Shown here one piece after another: positions 17,925 through 27,361 of a DNA stretch of 64,000 nucleotides (positions are counted from its first letter, which is position 1; each line of letters starts with the position of its first letter). Source of the stretch: CAWCHZ01 sp963795555 (GTDB lineage Bacteria > Actinomycetota > Thermoleophilia > Solirubrobacterales > Solirubrobacteraceae); the NCBI GenBank assembly GCA_963795555.1, contig CAWCHZ010000002.1, forward strand, positions 434,001 to 498,000. Direction: 5' to 3'. Position numbers and translations under genes: made by a program. The notes under the pieces are model-generated. The model had not been told where the DNA came from. It saw only the letters and a program-made list of their open reading frames with translations, and searched no databases.

Positions 17925-17970
17925 GATGCCGCGCGATCCGCTCACCCACGCCTGACATGCCGCGCGATCC
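17919..17970 (+). repeat. Duplicated hrcA/dnaJ junction
   Basis: The 21-nt GCCTGA(G/C)ATGCCGCGCGATCC occurs at 17919-17939, holding the hrcA stop, and at 17950-17970, holding the dnaJ start. The ATG of the first copy opens a micro-cistron MPRDPLTHA (17926-17955) whose stop lies 1 nt before the dnaJ ATG. Its first five residues are those of DnaJ. Confidence 0.85.
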
Positions 17971-19075
17971 CTACGAGGTCCTCGGCGTCGCCCGCGACGC
18001 GGAGGAGACCGAGATCAAGAAGGCCTTCCGGCGCCTCGCGCGCGAGCTGCACCCCGACGTCAACAACCACGACCCGCAGGCCGAGGAGAAGTTCAAGGCG
18101 GCCGCCGAGGCCTACGAGATCCTCTCCGACGCCGAGCGCCGCCAGACCTATGACCGCTTCGGCCACGAGGGGCTGCGCTCGGGCGGCTTTGCCCCCAACT
18201 TCCAGGGCTTTGGCTCCTTCAGCGACATCTTCGAGGCGTTCTTCGGCGGCGATGTGTTCGGCTTCGGCGGTCGCGGTGGCGCGACGCAGGGCGGCGACAT
18301 CGGAGTCACCGTCGAGATCGACCTCGCCGAGGTCGCGACCGGCACCAGCGTAGAGGTCAGCTACGACGCCGTCGCCCGCTGCGAGCACTGCAACGGCAAT
18401 GGGGCCGAGCCGGGTACGCCGATTGACACCTGCACGCGCTGCGGCGGCAGCGGACAGCTGCAGGCCGTCTCGCGCACCGCGTTCGGCCAGGTGGTGCGGC
18501 GCGTGGTCTGCGATGCGTGCGGGGGCGATGGCCGCGTCGCGCGCCAGCCATGCAAGGCATGTCGCGGTCGCGGGCGCAGCGGCCAGCGCCGCCGCCTCGA
18601 AGTGGATGTCCCCACCGGCATCGAGGACGGGCAGCGGATTCGCCTTGCCGGGCGGGGCCACGACGGTGAGCACGGCGGTCCCGCGGGCGACCTCTACGTC
18701 GGCGTGCGCGTGCGGCCCGACGAGCGCTTCGTGCGCGACGGCGATGATCTGATGACGGTCGTCGATGTGCCGGCGTCACGCGCGGCGCTGGGCGCGACGA
18801 TAGCCGTGCCGACGCTCGACGGCTCGACTGAGGTCGAGCTCGAGCCGGGCGTGCAACCGGGTGAGGTCGTCGTCCTGCGCGGTCGCGGGCTGCCGGCGCT
18901 GCGGCGCGGACGGCGTGGCGATCTGCGCGTCGTCGTCAACGTGATCGTCCCGCGCCGGCTCAGCGTCGAGCAGCGCGAGCTGCTGGAGCGGCTGGACGAG
19001 AGCCTGGGGGACGACAACCACCGTGTCGCCGAGGAGGGCGCGTTCGCCAAGCTGCGACGCGCGCTGCGCGTTTGA
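17957..19075 (+). CDS. dnaJ: Chaperone DnaJ
   Basis: The 372-aa type I DnaJ has a J-domain (residues 1-70, YEVLGVARDAEETEIKKAFRR and HPD in ELHPDVN), a Gly/Phe-rich linker, four zinc-binding repeats (CEHCNGNG, CTRCGGSG, CDACGGDG, CKACRGRG) and two beta-barrel substrate domains. It stimulates DnaK ATPase and delivers unfolded proteins; dnaK and grpE are not in this window. It ends with a 4-nt overlap into prmA. The start is fixed by the J-domain. Confidence 0.97.
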   Translation: MPRDPYEVLGVARDAEETEIKKAFRRLARELHPDVNNHDPQAEEKFKAAAEAYEILSDAERRQTYDRFGHEGLRSGGFAPNFQGFGSFSDIFEAFFGGDVFGFGGRGGATQGGDIGVTVEIDLAEVATGTSVEVSYDAVARCEHCNGNGAEPGTPIDTCTRCGGSGQLQAVSRTAFGQVVRRVVCDACGGDGRVARQPCKACRGRGRSGQRRRLEVDVPTGIEDGQRIRLAGRGHDGEHGGPAGDLYVGVRVRPDERFVRDGDDLMTVVDVPASRAALGATIAVPTLDGSTEVELEPGVQPGEVVVLRGRGLPALRRGRRGDLRVVVNVIVPRRLSVEQRELLERLDESLGDDNHRVAEEGAFAKLRRALRV

Positions 19076-19974
19076 TCCGCCTGGCGCTGCGCGTGCGGCG
19101 CGACGACGCCGAGATCGCGCTTGCCCAGCTGCTCGAGCTGGCGCCGAGCGGGGTCGAGGAGCGCGAGGTAGACGACGACCACGTCGAGCTGGCGATCTAC
19201 GGCACGTCAGGAGAGCTGCCGGAGCTGCCCGACCTGCGCGCGGTCGTCGGCGAGCGGGTGGTCGCCGTCAGCTCGCGTGCGCTGCCCGATGACTGGGGCG
19301 AGCGCTGGAAGCAGTTCCACCAACCGGTCGAGATCGGCGGGCGGCTGCGCGTCCGCGCGCCGTGGCATGCGCCGGGGGGCGCGGGATCCGAGCAGCCGGC
19401 GGGGCCGGCGGGGGTCGCGGGCTCGGGGTCTGTCCTGCTCGACGTCGTGATCGACCCCGGCCAGGCGTTCGGCACCGGCGCCCATGCGACGACCCGCCTG
19501 GTGTTGGAGCTGCTGTGCGAGCGCGCCCCGGGTGCCGGCGCGGCGCTCGATCTCGGCTGCGGGTCGGGCGTGCTGGCGATCGCCGCGGCCAAGCTCGGCT
19601 GGGGCCCGGTCGTCGCGCTCGACCGCGAGGCGGCGAGCGTGGCGGCGACGCGCGCCAACGCCGCGGCCAACGGCGTCGCGATCGTGGCGCACGAGCGCGA
19701 TGGGCTGAGCGCCAGCAGCGTGCGCGAGCAACTGCCAGCGGGCGGGCTGGTGCTCGCCAACCTGTTGCGGCCGCTGCTGCTGGCGCTGGCGGCACGCCTG
19801 GTCGAGCAGGAGCGTCGTCCGCGCTGGCTGCTCGCGGGCGGGCTGCTGAGCGAGGAGGCCGACGAGCTGGCGGCGGCGTTTGCCCCCGCCGGCCTGGTCG
19901 AGCGTCGACGACTGGAGCGCGATGGCTGGGCGGCGCTCGAGCTGGAGGCGCCGACCGCCCCGGATATCCTCTAG
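19072..19974 (+). CDS. prmA: Ribosomal protein L11 methyltransferase
   Basis: The 300-aa protein pairs an N-terminal substrate domain (LRVRRDDAEIALAQLLELAPSGVEE, DDWGERWKQFHQPVEIGGRLRV) with a class I SAM methyltransferase domain (motif I ALDLGCGSGVLAIAAAKLG; DPGQAFGTGAHATTRLVLELL). PrmA trimethylates ribosomal protein L11. The TTG start overlaps the dnaJ stop (TTGA). A short Gly/Ala/Pro stretch (GGAGSEQPAGPAGVAGSG) between the two domains lengthens the linker. The hrcA-dnaJ-prmA order is widespread. Confidence 0.93.
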   Translation: MIRLALRVRRDDAEIALAQLLELAPSGVEEREVDDDHVELAIYGTSGELPELPDLRAVVGERVVAVSSRALPDDWGERWKQFHQPVEIGGRLRVRAPWHAPGGAGSEQPAGPAGVAGSGSVLLDVVIDPGQAFGTGAHATTRLVLELLCERAPGAGAALDLGCGSGVLAIAAAKLGWGPVVALDREAASVAATRANAAANGVAIVAHERDGLSASSVREQLPAGGLVLANLLRPLLLALAARLVEQERRPRWLLAGGLLSEEADELAAAFAPAGLVERRRLERDGWAALELEAPTAPDIL

Positions 19975-19977
19975 GCA

Positions 19978-20409
19978 ATGGCGCTTGCCGAGCGGGTGAA
20001 GTCCGATCTCGTGGCCGCGATGAAGGCGGGCGAGCGCGAGCGGGTCGGCGCGCTGCGCTTCGTGCTCGCCGAGCTGCAGAAGGCCGCCAAGGAGGGATCG
20101 AGCGACGAGACCGCGGTGCTGCGACGTGAGCGCAAGCGGCGCCTCGACGCCGCGGAGCAGTTCGACGCCGGCGGGCGCGCGGACCTCGCCAGCAAGGAAC
20201 GCCACGAGGCCGAGCTGATCGAGGGGTATCTGCCGGCCGAGCTCTCCGATCAGGAGCTGGCCGAGATCGTTGCCGCAGCCCTGCGCGACACCGGCGCCGA
20301 GACGCCCAGGGACATGGGGCGCGTGATGCCCGTCGCGATGGCAAGCGTCGCCGGTCGCGCCGACGGCAAGCGGGTCTCCGCAAAGGTCCGCGAGGCGCTG
20401 GGTGCGTAG
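19978..20409 (+). CDS. yqeY: GatB/YqeY domain protein
   Basis: The 143-aa helical protein is a stand-alone GatB/YqeY domain: LAERVKSDLVAAMKAGERERVGALRFVLAELQ, RRERKRRLDAAEQFDAGGRADLASKE, YLPAELSDQEL and DMGRVMPV. The same fold forms the tRNA-binding tail of the GatB amidotransferase subunit, but the role of the stand-alone form is unclear. TATCCT at 19965-19970 ends 7 nt before the ATG. It overlaps phoH by 8 nt. Confidence 0.92.
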   Translation: MALAERVKSDLVAAMKAGERERVGALRFVLAELQKAAKEGSSDETAVLRRERKRRLDAAEQFDAGGRADLASKERHEAELIEGYLPAELSDQELAEIVAAALRDTGAETPRDMGRVMPVAMASVAGRADGKRVSAKVREALGA

Positions 20410-21379
20410 GCGCATCGAGCTGCCCAACGCGGTCGCCGCGGAGCTCGCCGGCAGCGAGGACGCGGCGCTGCGCGCGCTCGAGGGCCACCTGGCCTGCCGC
20501 CTGTACCTGCGTGGCAATGTCATCACGCTCGACGGCGACGAGCAGGCCGTTGGCGATGCCGCGACGGTCGTCGCCGAGCTCTCGGAGCTGATCGAGCAGG
20601 GGCATGAGATAGCGCCCGGCACGATCGAGGCCGTGACGCAGGCGCTCGACCAGCGCCAGAGCCCGGCCGAGATCCTCGACGACGTCGTCTGGCGCCACCG
20701 CAACATCCGCGTCGCGCCGAAGACCGTCAACCAGAAGCGCTACGTCGACTCGATCCGCCGCAACACGATCACCTTCGGGATCGGTCCGGCTGGCACCGGC
20801 AAGACGTTCTTGGCCGTCGCGCTGGCCGCCGCGGCACTGGCGCGACGGGAGGTCAACCGCATCATCCTGACCCGCCCGGCCGTCGAGGCGGGCGAGCGGC
20901 TGGGCTTCCTGCCGGGCGACCTGATGGCCAAGGTCGACCCCTACCTGCGGCCGCTGTTCGACGCGCTCAACGACATGATGGATCCCGAGCGCGTCTCCCA
21001 GCATCTGGATCGCGGCGTGATCGAGGTCGCGCCGCTGGGGTTCATGCGTGGCAGGAGCCTGAATGACTCATTCGTGATCCTCGACGAGGCGCAGAACTCC
21101 AGCGCCGAGCAGATGAAGATGTTCCTGACGCGGCTGGGCTTCGGGTCGCGGATGGTCGTGACCGGCGACATCACGCAGATCGACCTGCCGCGCGAGCAGC
21201 AGTCGGGGCTCGTGGTCGTGGGGGAGATCCTCGACGGCATCGACGGGATCGAGTTCGTTCGCTTCGGCGATGAGGATGTCGTTCGCCACAAGCTGGTGCA
21301 GCGGATCGTGGCGGCCTACAACGAGCATGCACAGCGCAGCGCACCGGAGCTGCGCCCAGCCGACCGGCGGCGCGCCTGA
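20402..21379 (+). CDS. phoH: PhoH family ATPase
   Basis: The 325-aa protein has an N-terminal KH-like segment (LACRLYLRGNVITLDGDEQAV) followed by a PhoH P-loop ATPase domain. Walker A is GPAGTGKTFLAVALA, Walker B is SFVILDEAQNSS, and VTGDITQIDLP is conserved. PhoH-like proteins act next to YbeY and Era in RNA metabolism in many bacteria, though the exact activity is not settled. The GTG start lies inside the end of yqeY. Next downstream is ybeY, matching the conserved phoH-ybeY-era arrangement. Confidence 0.94.
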   Translation: MRRRIELPNAVAAELAGSEDAALRALEGHLACRLYLRGNVITLDGDEQAVGDAATVVAELSELIEQGHEIAPGTIEAVTQALDQRQSPAEILDDVVWRHRNIRVAPKTVNQKRYVDSIRRNTITFGIGPAGTGKTFLAVALAAAALARREVNRIILTRPAVEAGERLGFLPGDLMAKVDPYLRPLFDALNDMMDPERVSQHLDRGVIEVAPLGFMRGRSLNDSFVILDEAQNSSAEQMKMFLTRLGFGSRMVVTGDITQIDLPREQQSGLVVVGEILDGIDGIEFVRFGDEDVVRHKLVQRIVAAYNEHAQRSAPELRPADRRRA

Positions 21380-21417
21380 GCGCTGATCCTGGCAGCGGAC
21401 CCGGGCGCCAGCCAGCC

Positions 21418-21813
21418 GTGCTGGAGATCGAGATCATCGGCGGCGAGCTCGCCGAGCCGTCGCTGTCGGTCGTCGCCATCGAGCAGCTCTGCGCGCTGGC
21501 GCTGGCGGCGGGCGGCGTTGAAGAAGGCCACCTCGCGATCAGCTTCGTCGACGAGCAGTCGATCCGCGCACTCAACGCCGCGCACCGCAGCATCGACCAG
21601 CCCACCGACGTGCTCTCCTTCCCCGTCGACGGCGCGGCGCCCAGCGCCGGACCGCGCGAGCTGGGCGACATCGTCATCTGCCCGACCCAGACGGCCGACC
21701 AGGCCGAGGCGGTCGTGCACGGAGCGCTGCACCTGATCGGCATGGACCACGAGCACGACGACGGCGAGATGCTCGCGCTGCAGGCGCAGATCCTGAGCTG
21801 GGCGCGGGCATGA
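21418..21813 (+). CDS. ybeY: Endoribonuclease YbeY
   Basis: The 131-aa metalloprotein contains the zinc motif HGALHLIGMDHEHDD, with the three histidines spaced as in YbeY (HxxxHxxxxxH), and an N-terminal SFVDEQSIRALNAAHRSIDQPTDVLSFP region. YbeY is needed for 16S rRNA 3'-end maturation and ribosome quality control. It is slightly short for the family, but all catalytic residues are present. It overlaps era by 4 nt (ATGA). Confidence 0.95.
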   Translation: MLEIEIIGGELAEPSLSVVAIEQLCALALAAGGVEEGHLAISFVDEQSIRALNAAHRSIDQPTDVLSFPVDGAAPSAGPRELGDIVICPTQTADQAEAVVHGALHLIGMDHEHDDGEMLALQAQILSWARA

Positions 21814-22694
21814 GGGAGACCCGCTGCGGCTTCGTGAGCCTGGCGGGCCGCCCCAATGCGGGCAAGTCGACACTGGTCAACGCGATCGTCGGCAGCAAGG
21901 TCGCGATCGTCTCCGACAAGGCGCAGACGACGCGGCGCGCGATCCGCGGCGTGGCGAGCGGACGCGATTGGCAGCTGGTGCTGGTTGACCTGCCCGGCTT
22001 CCAACGACCGCGCGACGCGCTGACCGCGCGCATGCAGCGGCGCGTCGACGCGGAGCTGACCTCAGCCGATGCGGCGCTGCTGGTGATCAACGGCGAGCAG
22101 GGCGTCGGTCGCGGCGACCGCTTCATCGCCGCGGCGCTGGCGCAGGCCGGCGTCCCGGTCGTCGTGGCCGTCAACAAGATCGACCGGCTCGATCGCGGCG
22201 CCACCGCCGCCGCGCTGCAGGCGGCCGCCGAGCTGAGGGTAGGGGAGGAGGTCTTCCCGATCTCGGCGCGGCGCGGGACCGGCGTGCCGGCGCTCGTGGA
22301 GTGCCTTGTGTCGCTGCTGCCAGCAGGCCCCTTCCTGTTCGCGCCGCAAGACAGCACCGATCAGCCCGAGGAGCTGGCGGTCGCCGAGCTGATCCGCGAG
22401 CAGGTGCTCGCGCGGACGTTCCATGAGCTGCCCCACGCCGTGGAGGTCGCCGTCGAGGAGATCGCTCACGACGATGACCTGGTCACCGTGCGGGCGCTGC
22501 TGTGGGCCGAGCAGGAGTCCCAGAAGGGCATCCTGATCGGCGCACGCGGGCGGATGATCAAGGCGATCGGCAGCGCCGCACGGCGCGAGCTGGAGCGCCG
22601 CTACCGCGAGCGCGTGCACCTCGACCTGACGGTCCGGGTGCGCCGGCACTGGCGCGCCGACAGCGAGGCGCTGGACCGTCTCGGCATCGGCTGA
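21810..22694 (+). CDS. era: GTPase Era
   Basis: The 294-aa protein has an N-terminal GTPase domain (G1 LAGRPNAGKSTLVN, G3 VDLPGFQRP, G4 NKIDRL, G5 ISARRGTG) and a C-terminal KH domain (GILIGARGRMIKAIGSAARRELERRY). Era binds the 3' end of 16S rRNA during 30S assembly. G3 reads DLPG where DTPG is usual; related actinobacterial copies vary here, so activity is still likely. The end of the gene is partly repeated downstream. Confidence 0.96.
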   Translation: MRETRCGFVSLAGRPNAGKSTLVNAIVGSKVAIVSDKAQTTRRAIRGVASGRDWQLVLVDLPGFQRPRDALTARMQRRVDAELTSADAALLVINGEQGVGRGDRFIAAALAQAGVPVVVAVNKIDRLDRGATAAALQAAAELRVGEEVFPISARRGTGVPALVECLVSLLPAGPFLFAPQDSTDQPEELAVAELIREQVLARTFHELPHAVEVAVEEIAHDDDLVTVRALLWAEQESQKGILIGARGRMIKAIGSAARRELERRYRERVHLDLTVRVRRHWRADSEALDRLGIG

Positions 22695-22749
22695 GCGCGC
22701 TCGACTGGCCTGGAGCGGCGCAGGGCTGGACCGGCTGGGCGTCGGCTGA
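22671..22749 (+). repeat. Duplicated 3' end of era
   Basis: The 24-nt end of era with its stop (22671-22694, CTGGACCG...GGCTGA) recurs at 22726-22749 with four mismatches. The second copy lies in the gap before hisIE and again ends in TGA. Confidence 0.7.
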
Positions 22750-22787
22750 CGCGCCCACCTCGCCGCGGCATGCACGCGCGGCGCACC

Positions 22788-22793
22788 TAGAAT
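22788..22793 (+). promoter_or_regulatory. -10 element of the hisIE-trp operon
   Basis: TAGAAT ends 7 nt before the hisIE ATG, with no Shine-Dalgarno between, so the operon probably begins as a leaderless transcript. I see no trp leader peptide, T-box or attenuator upstream. Confidence 0.55.
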
Positions 22794-22800
22794 CCGTGTC

Positions 22801-23427
22801 ATGGCCGATGTCCAGGACGAAGTCGTCGATGAGCAGATCGCGTTCGACGAGCGCGGTCTGGTGCCGTGCGTCGTGCAGGATTGGCGCAGCGGCGAGGTCC
22901 TGACGCTCGCGTACATGAACGAGCTTGCGCTGAGGCGTACGCGCGCGACCGGCGAGCTTCACCTCTGGAGCCGCTCGCGCGACGAGCTCTGGCACAAGGG
23001 CGCGACGAGCGGCAACACGCAGGCTGTGCGGGCTCTGCGTGTGGACTGCGACGGCGATGCGTTGGTGGCGCTGGTCGAGCCGCGTGGGCCGGCCTGCCAC
23101 ACCGGCGAGCGCAGCTGCTTTCACCGTGGTGAGCTGCTGGCGCAGGCGCCACACGAGGCGCTGCCGGCGCTCGAGCGCACGCTGTTGCGGCGCGCCGCCC
23201 AACGGCCGGACGGCTCCTACACCGTCGCGCTGCTCGACGATCCCGCGCGGATCGGCGAGAAGGTGATGGAGGAGGCCGAGGAAGTGGTGCGCGCGGCGCG
23301 CGAGGAGAGCGACGAGCGGGTAGCCGAGGAGGCGGCGGACCTGCTCTACCACCTCACCGTGCTGCTGCACTCGCGCGAACTGGCGCTCGCGGACGCCGAG
23401 CGGGTGCTGCATGGCCGTCGCCGCTAA
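22801..23427 (+). CDS. hisIE: Bifunctional phosphoribosyl-AMP cyclohydrolase / phosphoribosyl-ATP pyrophosphatase
   Basis: The 208-aa fusion has an N-terminal HisI domain (about 1-115: VLTLAYMNELALRRTRATGELHLWSRSRDELWHKGATSGN, and the metal-binding CHTGERSCF). A C-terminal HisE domain follows (about 120-208: LERTLLRRAAQRPDGSYT, GEKVMEEAEEVVRAA, EEAADLLYHL). It catalyses steps 2 and 3 of histidine synthesis. It heads the trp genes, and trpE starts 17 nt inside it, so a histidine enzyme is translationally coupled to tryptophan synthesis. Confidence 0.95.
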   Translation: MADVQDEVVDEQIAFDERGLVPCVVQDWRSGEVLTLAYMNELALRRTRATGELHLWSRSRDELWHKGATSGNTQAVRALRVDCDGDALVALVEPRGPACHTGERSCFHRGELLAQAPHEALPALERTLLRRAAQRPDGSYTVALLDDPARIGEKVMEEAEEVVRAAREESDERVAEEAADLLYHLTVLLHSRELALADAERVLHGRRR

Positions 23428-24880
23428 CGCGCCCGCGGCGACGCCGTCGCTGGAGGAGGTGCGCGCGCTGGGGCGCCGGTACAGCCTCGTGCCGCTCTGC
23501 GAGCGCTTCATCGACGACTGCGAGACGCCGGTCTCCGCGTTCTTGAAGCTGCGCGACAGCGGCCCGTCGTTCCTGCTCGAGTCCGCCGACCAGGGCCAGC
23601 GTGTCGGGCGCTACTCGTTCATCGGCTACCGGCCGCGCAAGGTGCTGCGCTGGTCGCTGGGCGATGGCGGAGACCCCTACGCGCTCGCCGCCGCGGAGGT
23701 GGGGCGCTTCAGCCAGGCTCCGCTGGCGGACGGCCCGCCGTTTGCCGGCGGTGCGGTCGGCCTGTTCGGCTATGACCTCGTGCGCACGGTCGAGCCGCTT
23801 GGCAACCCCAATCCCGACCCGCTCGGCCTGCCCGACCTGGCGTTGATGCTGTCCGACGCGCTCGTCGTCTTCGACCACCTCAAGCATGCCGTGATCGTGC
23901 TCGCCAACGTCGACGTCGGCGCCGGCGACATCGAGCGCTCCTACGCGGCCGCGCTCGACACGATCGCCGAGGTGCGCTGGCGGCTGGCGGGACCGGTGCC
24001 GCGCTCGCCGCGGCGTCCGGCCCCCGAGCGTCAGCCGCCCCGCTTCGAGAGCAACATGGCGCGCGAGCGCTTCGAGCAGATCGTCGCGCGGATCATCGAG
24101 TACGTGCACGCCGGCGACGTCTTCCAGGTCGTCCCCTCGCAGCGCTGGTCGGCCCCGGTGCCGATCGAGGGCTTCTCGATCTACCGCGGGCTGCGCGCCG
24201 TCAACCCCAGCCCCTACATGTACTTCCTCGACTTCGGCGACTTCGAGATCGCCGGCGCCAGCCCCGAGCCGCTGCTGACGGTCACCGGCGGGCATGTCGC
24301 GACGCGCCCGATTGCGGGTACGCGTCCGCGCGGCAGCGACGTCGAAGAGGATCGACGGATCGCCGCCGAGCTGCTCGAGGACGACAAGGAGCGCGCCGAG
24401 CACGTGATGCTCGTCGACCTCGCCCGCAACGACCTCGGCCGCGTCTGCCAGTACGGCAGCGTCGCGGTCGACACGCTGATGGCGGTCGAGACCTACTCGC
24501 ACGTGATGCACATCGTCTCCTCGGTCAGCGGCTGCCTGCGCCCGGACGTCGGCGCGATCGACGCGCTGCGCGCGGTGCTGCCGGCGGGCACGCTGTCGGG
24601 TGCGCCGAAGGTGCGCGCGATGCAGATCATCGACGAGCTCGAGCCCGTCAAGCGCGGCGGCTACGGCGGCGCGATCGGCTACCTCTCCTACGCCGGCGAC
24701 CTCGACACCGCGATCCATATCCGCACGGTTGTCGTCAAGGACGGCGTCGCTCACGTCCAGGCCGGCGGTGGCACCGTGGCCGACGCCAGGCCGGCCTACG
24801 AGTTCGCCGAGTCCTGCGCCAAGGCACAGGCCGTGCTGCGCGCGGTCGAGCTGGCGCTCGAGCAGCCGGAGTGGCCATGA
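23411..24880 (+). CDS. trpE: Anthranilate synthase component I
   Basis: The 489-aa enzyme makes anthranilate from chorismate with TrpG. The tryptophan feedback motif LLES (FLLESADQGQRVGRYSF) is near residue 57. The catalytic core includes VFQVVPSQRW, NPSPYMYFL, PIAGTRPRG, EHVMLVDLARNDLG, GTLSGAPKVRAMQIIDELEP and AGGGTVADARPAYEF. All conserved chorismate-binding residues are present, so it is probably active and feedback-inhibited. It overlaps hisIE upstream and trpG downstream. Confidence 0.97.
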   Translation: MAVAANAPAATPSLEEVRALGRRYSLVPLCERFIDDCETPVSAFLKLRDSGPSFLLESADQGQRVGRYSFIGYRPRKVLRWSLGDGGDPYALAAAEVGRFSQAPLADGPPFAGGAVGLFGYDLVRTVEPLGNPNPDPLGLPDLALMLSDALVVFDHLKHAVIVLANVDVGAGDIERSYAAALDTIAEVRWRLAGPVPRSPRRPAPERQPPRFESNMARERFEQIVARIIEYVHAGDVFQVVPSQRWSAPVPIEGFSIYRGLRAVNPSPYMYFLDFGDFEIAGASPEPLLTVTGGHVATRPIAGTRPRGSDVEEDRRIAAELLEDDKERAEHVMLVDLARNDLGRVCQYGSVAVDTLMAVETYSHVMHIVSSVSGCLRPDVGAIDALRAVLPAGTLSGAPKVRAMQIIDELEPVKRGGYGGAIGYLSYAGDLDTAIHIRTVVVKDGVAHVQAGGGTVADARPAYEFAESCAKAQAVLRAVELALEQPEWP

Positions 24881-25487
24881 CCGCCGGCGCACAGCCCGCC
24901 CTCGATCGCGCCCGCGCGTCGGGTGCCGGCACGCGCGTGCTGGTGATCGACAACTACGACTCGTTCTCCTACAACCTCGTGCAGTACCTCGGCGAGCTGG
25001 GTGCGGTGATCGACGTGGTGCGCAACGACCGCGCCAGCGTCGATGAGCTGCTCGCCGCCGGGCACCAGCGCGTCGTGGTGTCGCCCGGGCCGCGGACGCC
25101 CGACGACGCCGGCATCTCGCTGGAGGCGGTGCGGCGCTTCCCGCAGGCGGGAGTGCCGGTGTTGGGCGTCTGCCTCGGCCACCAGGCGCTCGCGCAGGCC
25201 TTCGGCGGGCGCGTCGTGCGCCATGAGCCGGTGCACGGCAAGACGATCGAAATCGAGCACGATGGGCGCACGATCTTCACCGGGCTGCCCAATCCGCTCA
25301 CGGTGGGGCGCTACCACTCGCTGGTCGTCGCGCCCGAGCTGCCCGCCGAGCTGGAGGTCTCCGCCCGCGGCGGTGGGGTGATCATGGCGATCCGCCACCG
25401 TCAGCTGCCCGCCGAGGGCGTTCAGTTCCACCCCGAGTCGATCCTCACCGAGGCGGGCCGCGCGCTGCTGGCCAACTTCCTCGGCTG

Positions 25488-25488
<1 letters not shown>
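24877..25488 (+). CDS. trpG: Anthranilate synthase component II (glutamine amidotransferase)
   Basis: This 203-aa class I glutaminase supplies ammonia to TrpE. Motifs are VLVIDNYDSFSYNLVQYLGELG, oxyanion-region SPGPRTPDDAG, the nucleophile cysteine in GVCLGHQALAQAFGG and the His/Glu pair in VQFHPESILTEAG. I choose the ATG at 24877, which overlaps the trpE stop as ATGA; an in-frame GTG at 24871 is an alternative. It may also serve PabA function, which cannot be judged from this window. Confidence 0.96.
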
Positions 25489-26515
<1,027 letters not shown>

Positions 26516-26519
<4 letters not shown>

Positions 26520-26546
26520 GCGACGATGAGTAGGCTCACAGGATGA
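26516..26546 (+). other. Overlapping micro-ORFs between trpD and trpC
   Basis: ATGAG occurs three times in 32 nt. MSDDE (26516-26533) overlaps the trpD stop as ATGA, and MSRLTG (26526-26546) overlaps the trpC ATG as ATGA. A TAGGCT hexamer (26531-26536) also lies 6 nt before the trpC ATG, so an internal leaderless promoter and translational relay are both possible. Confidence 0.4.
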
Positions 26547-27322
26547 GCGTGCTCGAGGACATTCTTCAGAGTACGCGCGCCGAGGTCGACCGACGCCGAC
26601 GGGCGCTGCCGCTCGACGAGCTTGCGGCCAGCGTCACCCAGCCGCGTCCGGCGGGCCGCCTGCGCGCGGCGCTCGCGCAGCCCGGCATCGGCGTGATCGC
26701 CGAGCACAAGCGGCGTTCACCCTCGGCGGGCACGATCCGCGCCGGCTCGACCGTCGAGGAGATCATCTCCGCCTACGACCGCGGCGGCGCCGTCGCGATG
26801 TCCGTGCTGACCGAGTCACCGCACTTCGAGGGCACGCTGGACGATCTGCGCGCCGCGCGCGCGGTGACCGCCAAGCCGCTGCTGCGCAAGGACTTCGTCG
26901 TCGACGACTATCAGCTCTACGAGGCGCGTACGGTCGGCGCCGACGCGGTCCTGCTGATCGTCGCCGCGCTCGAGCCCGCGAGGCTCGCCGCTCTGCAGAC
27001 GGCTGCCGCGGAGCTGGGCCTCGATGCGCTCGTCGAGGTGCACGATGTCGACGAGCTGGCGGTCGCGATCGACGTGGAGGCGCAGATCATCGGCATCAAC
27101 AACCGCGACCTGCGCGACTTCAGCGTCGATACGCAGCGCACCTATGAGCTGCTCGAGCGCATTCCTTGCGGCCCGCTGATCGTCTCGGAGTCGGGGATCG
27201 CCACGCGCCGCCAGCTCGACGAGCTGGCGGCGGCGGGGGTGGACGCGGTGCTGGTGGGCGAGTCGCTGATGCGCGCCCCCGACGTCGAGGCCGCCTGCCG
27301 GTCGCTCGCGCAGCCGCGCTGA
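26543..27322 (+). CDS. trpC: Indole-3-glycerol phosphate synthase
   Basis: The 259-aa (beta/alpha)8 barrel contains VIAEHKRRSPSAGTI (catalytic lysine/Glu region), SVLTESPHFEGTLDDL, PLLRKDFVVDDYQLYEARTVGADAVLLI, EVHDVDEL, IGINNRDLRDFSVD and VSESGIATR. It closes the indole ring in tryptophan synthesis. Length and motifs are standard. The ATG at 26543 begins 6 nt after TAGGCT. Confidence 0.97.
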   Translation: MSVLEDILQSTRAEVDRRRRALPLDELAASVTQPRPAGRLRAALAQPGIGVIAEHKRRSPSAGTIRAGSTVEEIISAYDRGGAVAMSVLTESPHFEGTLDDLRAARAVTAKPLLRKDFVVDDYQLYEARTVGADAVLLIVAALEPARLAALQTAAAELGLDALVEVHDVDELAVAIDVEAQIIGINNRDLRDFSVDTQRTYELLERIPCGPLIVSESGIATRRQLDELAAAGVDAVLVGESLMRAPDVEAACRSLAQPR

Positions 27323-27361
27323 GCGCTTCAGTTACACGCCGCGCGCGCCGAAACCCCTTGG

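Noticed and set aside
22695..22800. Possible trp leader peptide, T-box or attenuator before hisIE-trpE
   Set aside because: No Trp codon cluster, T-box sequence or terminator hairpin is seen, and the -10 lies 7 nt before the ATG, leaving no room for a leader RNA.
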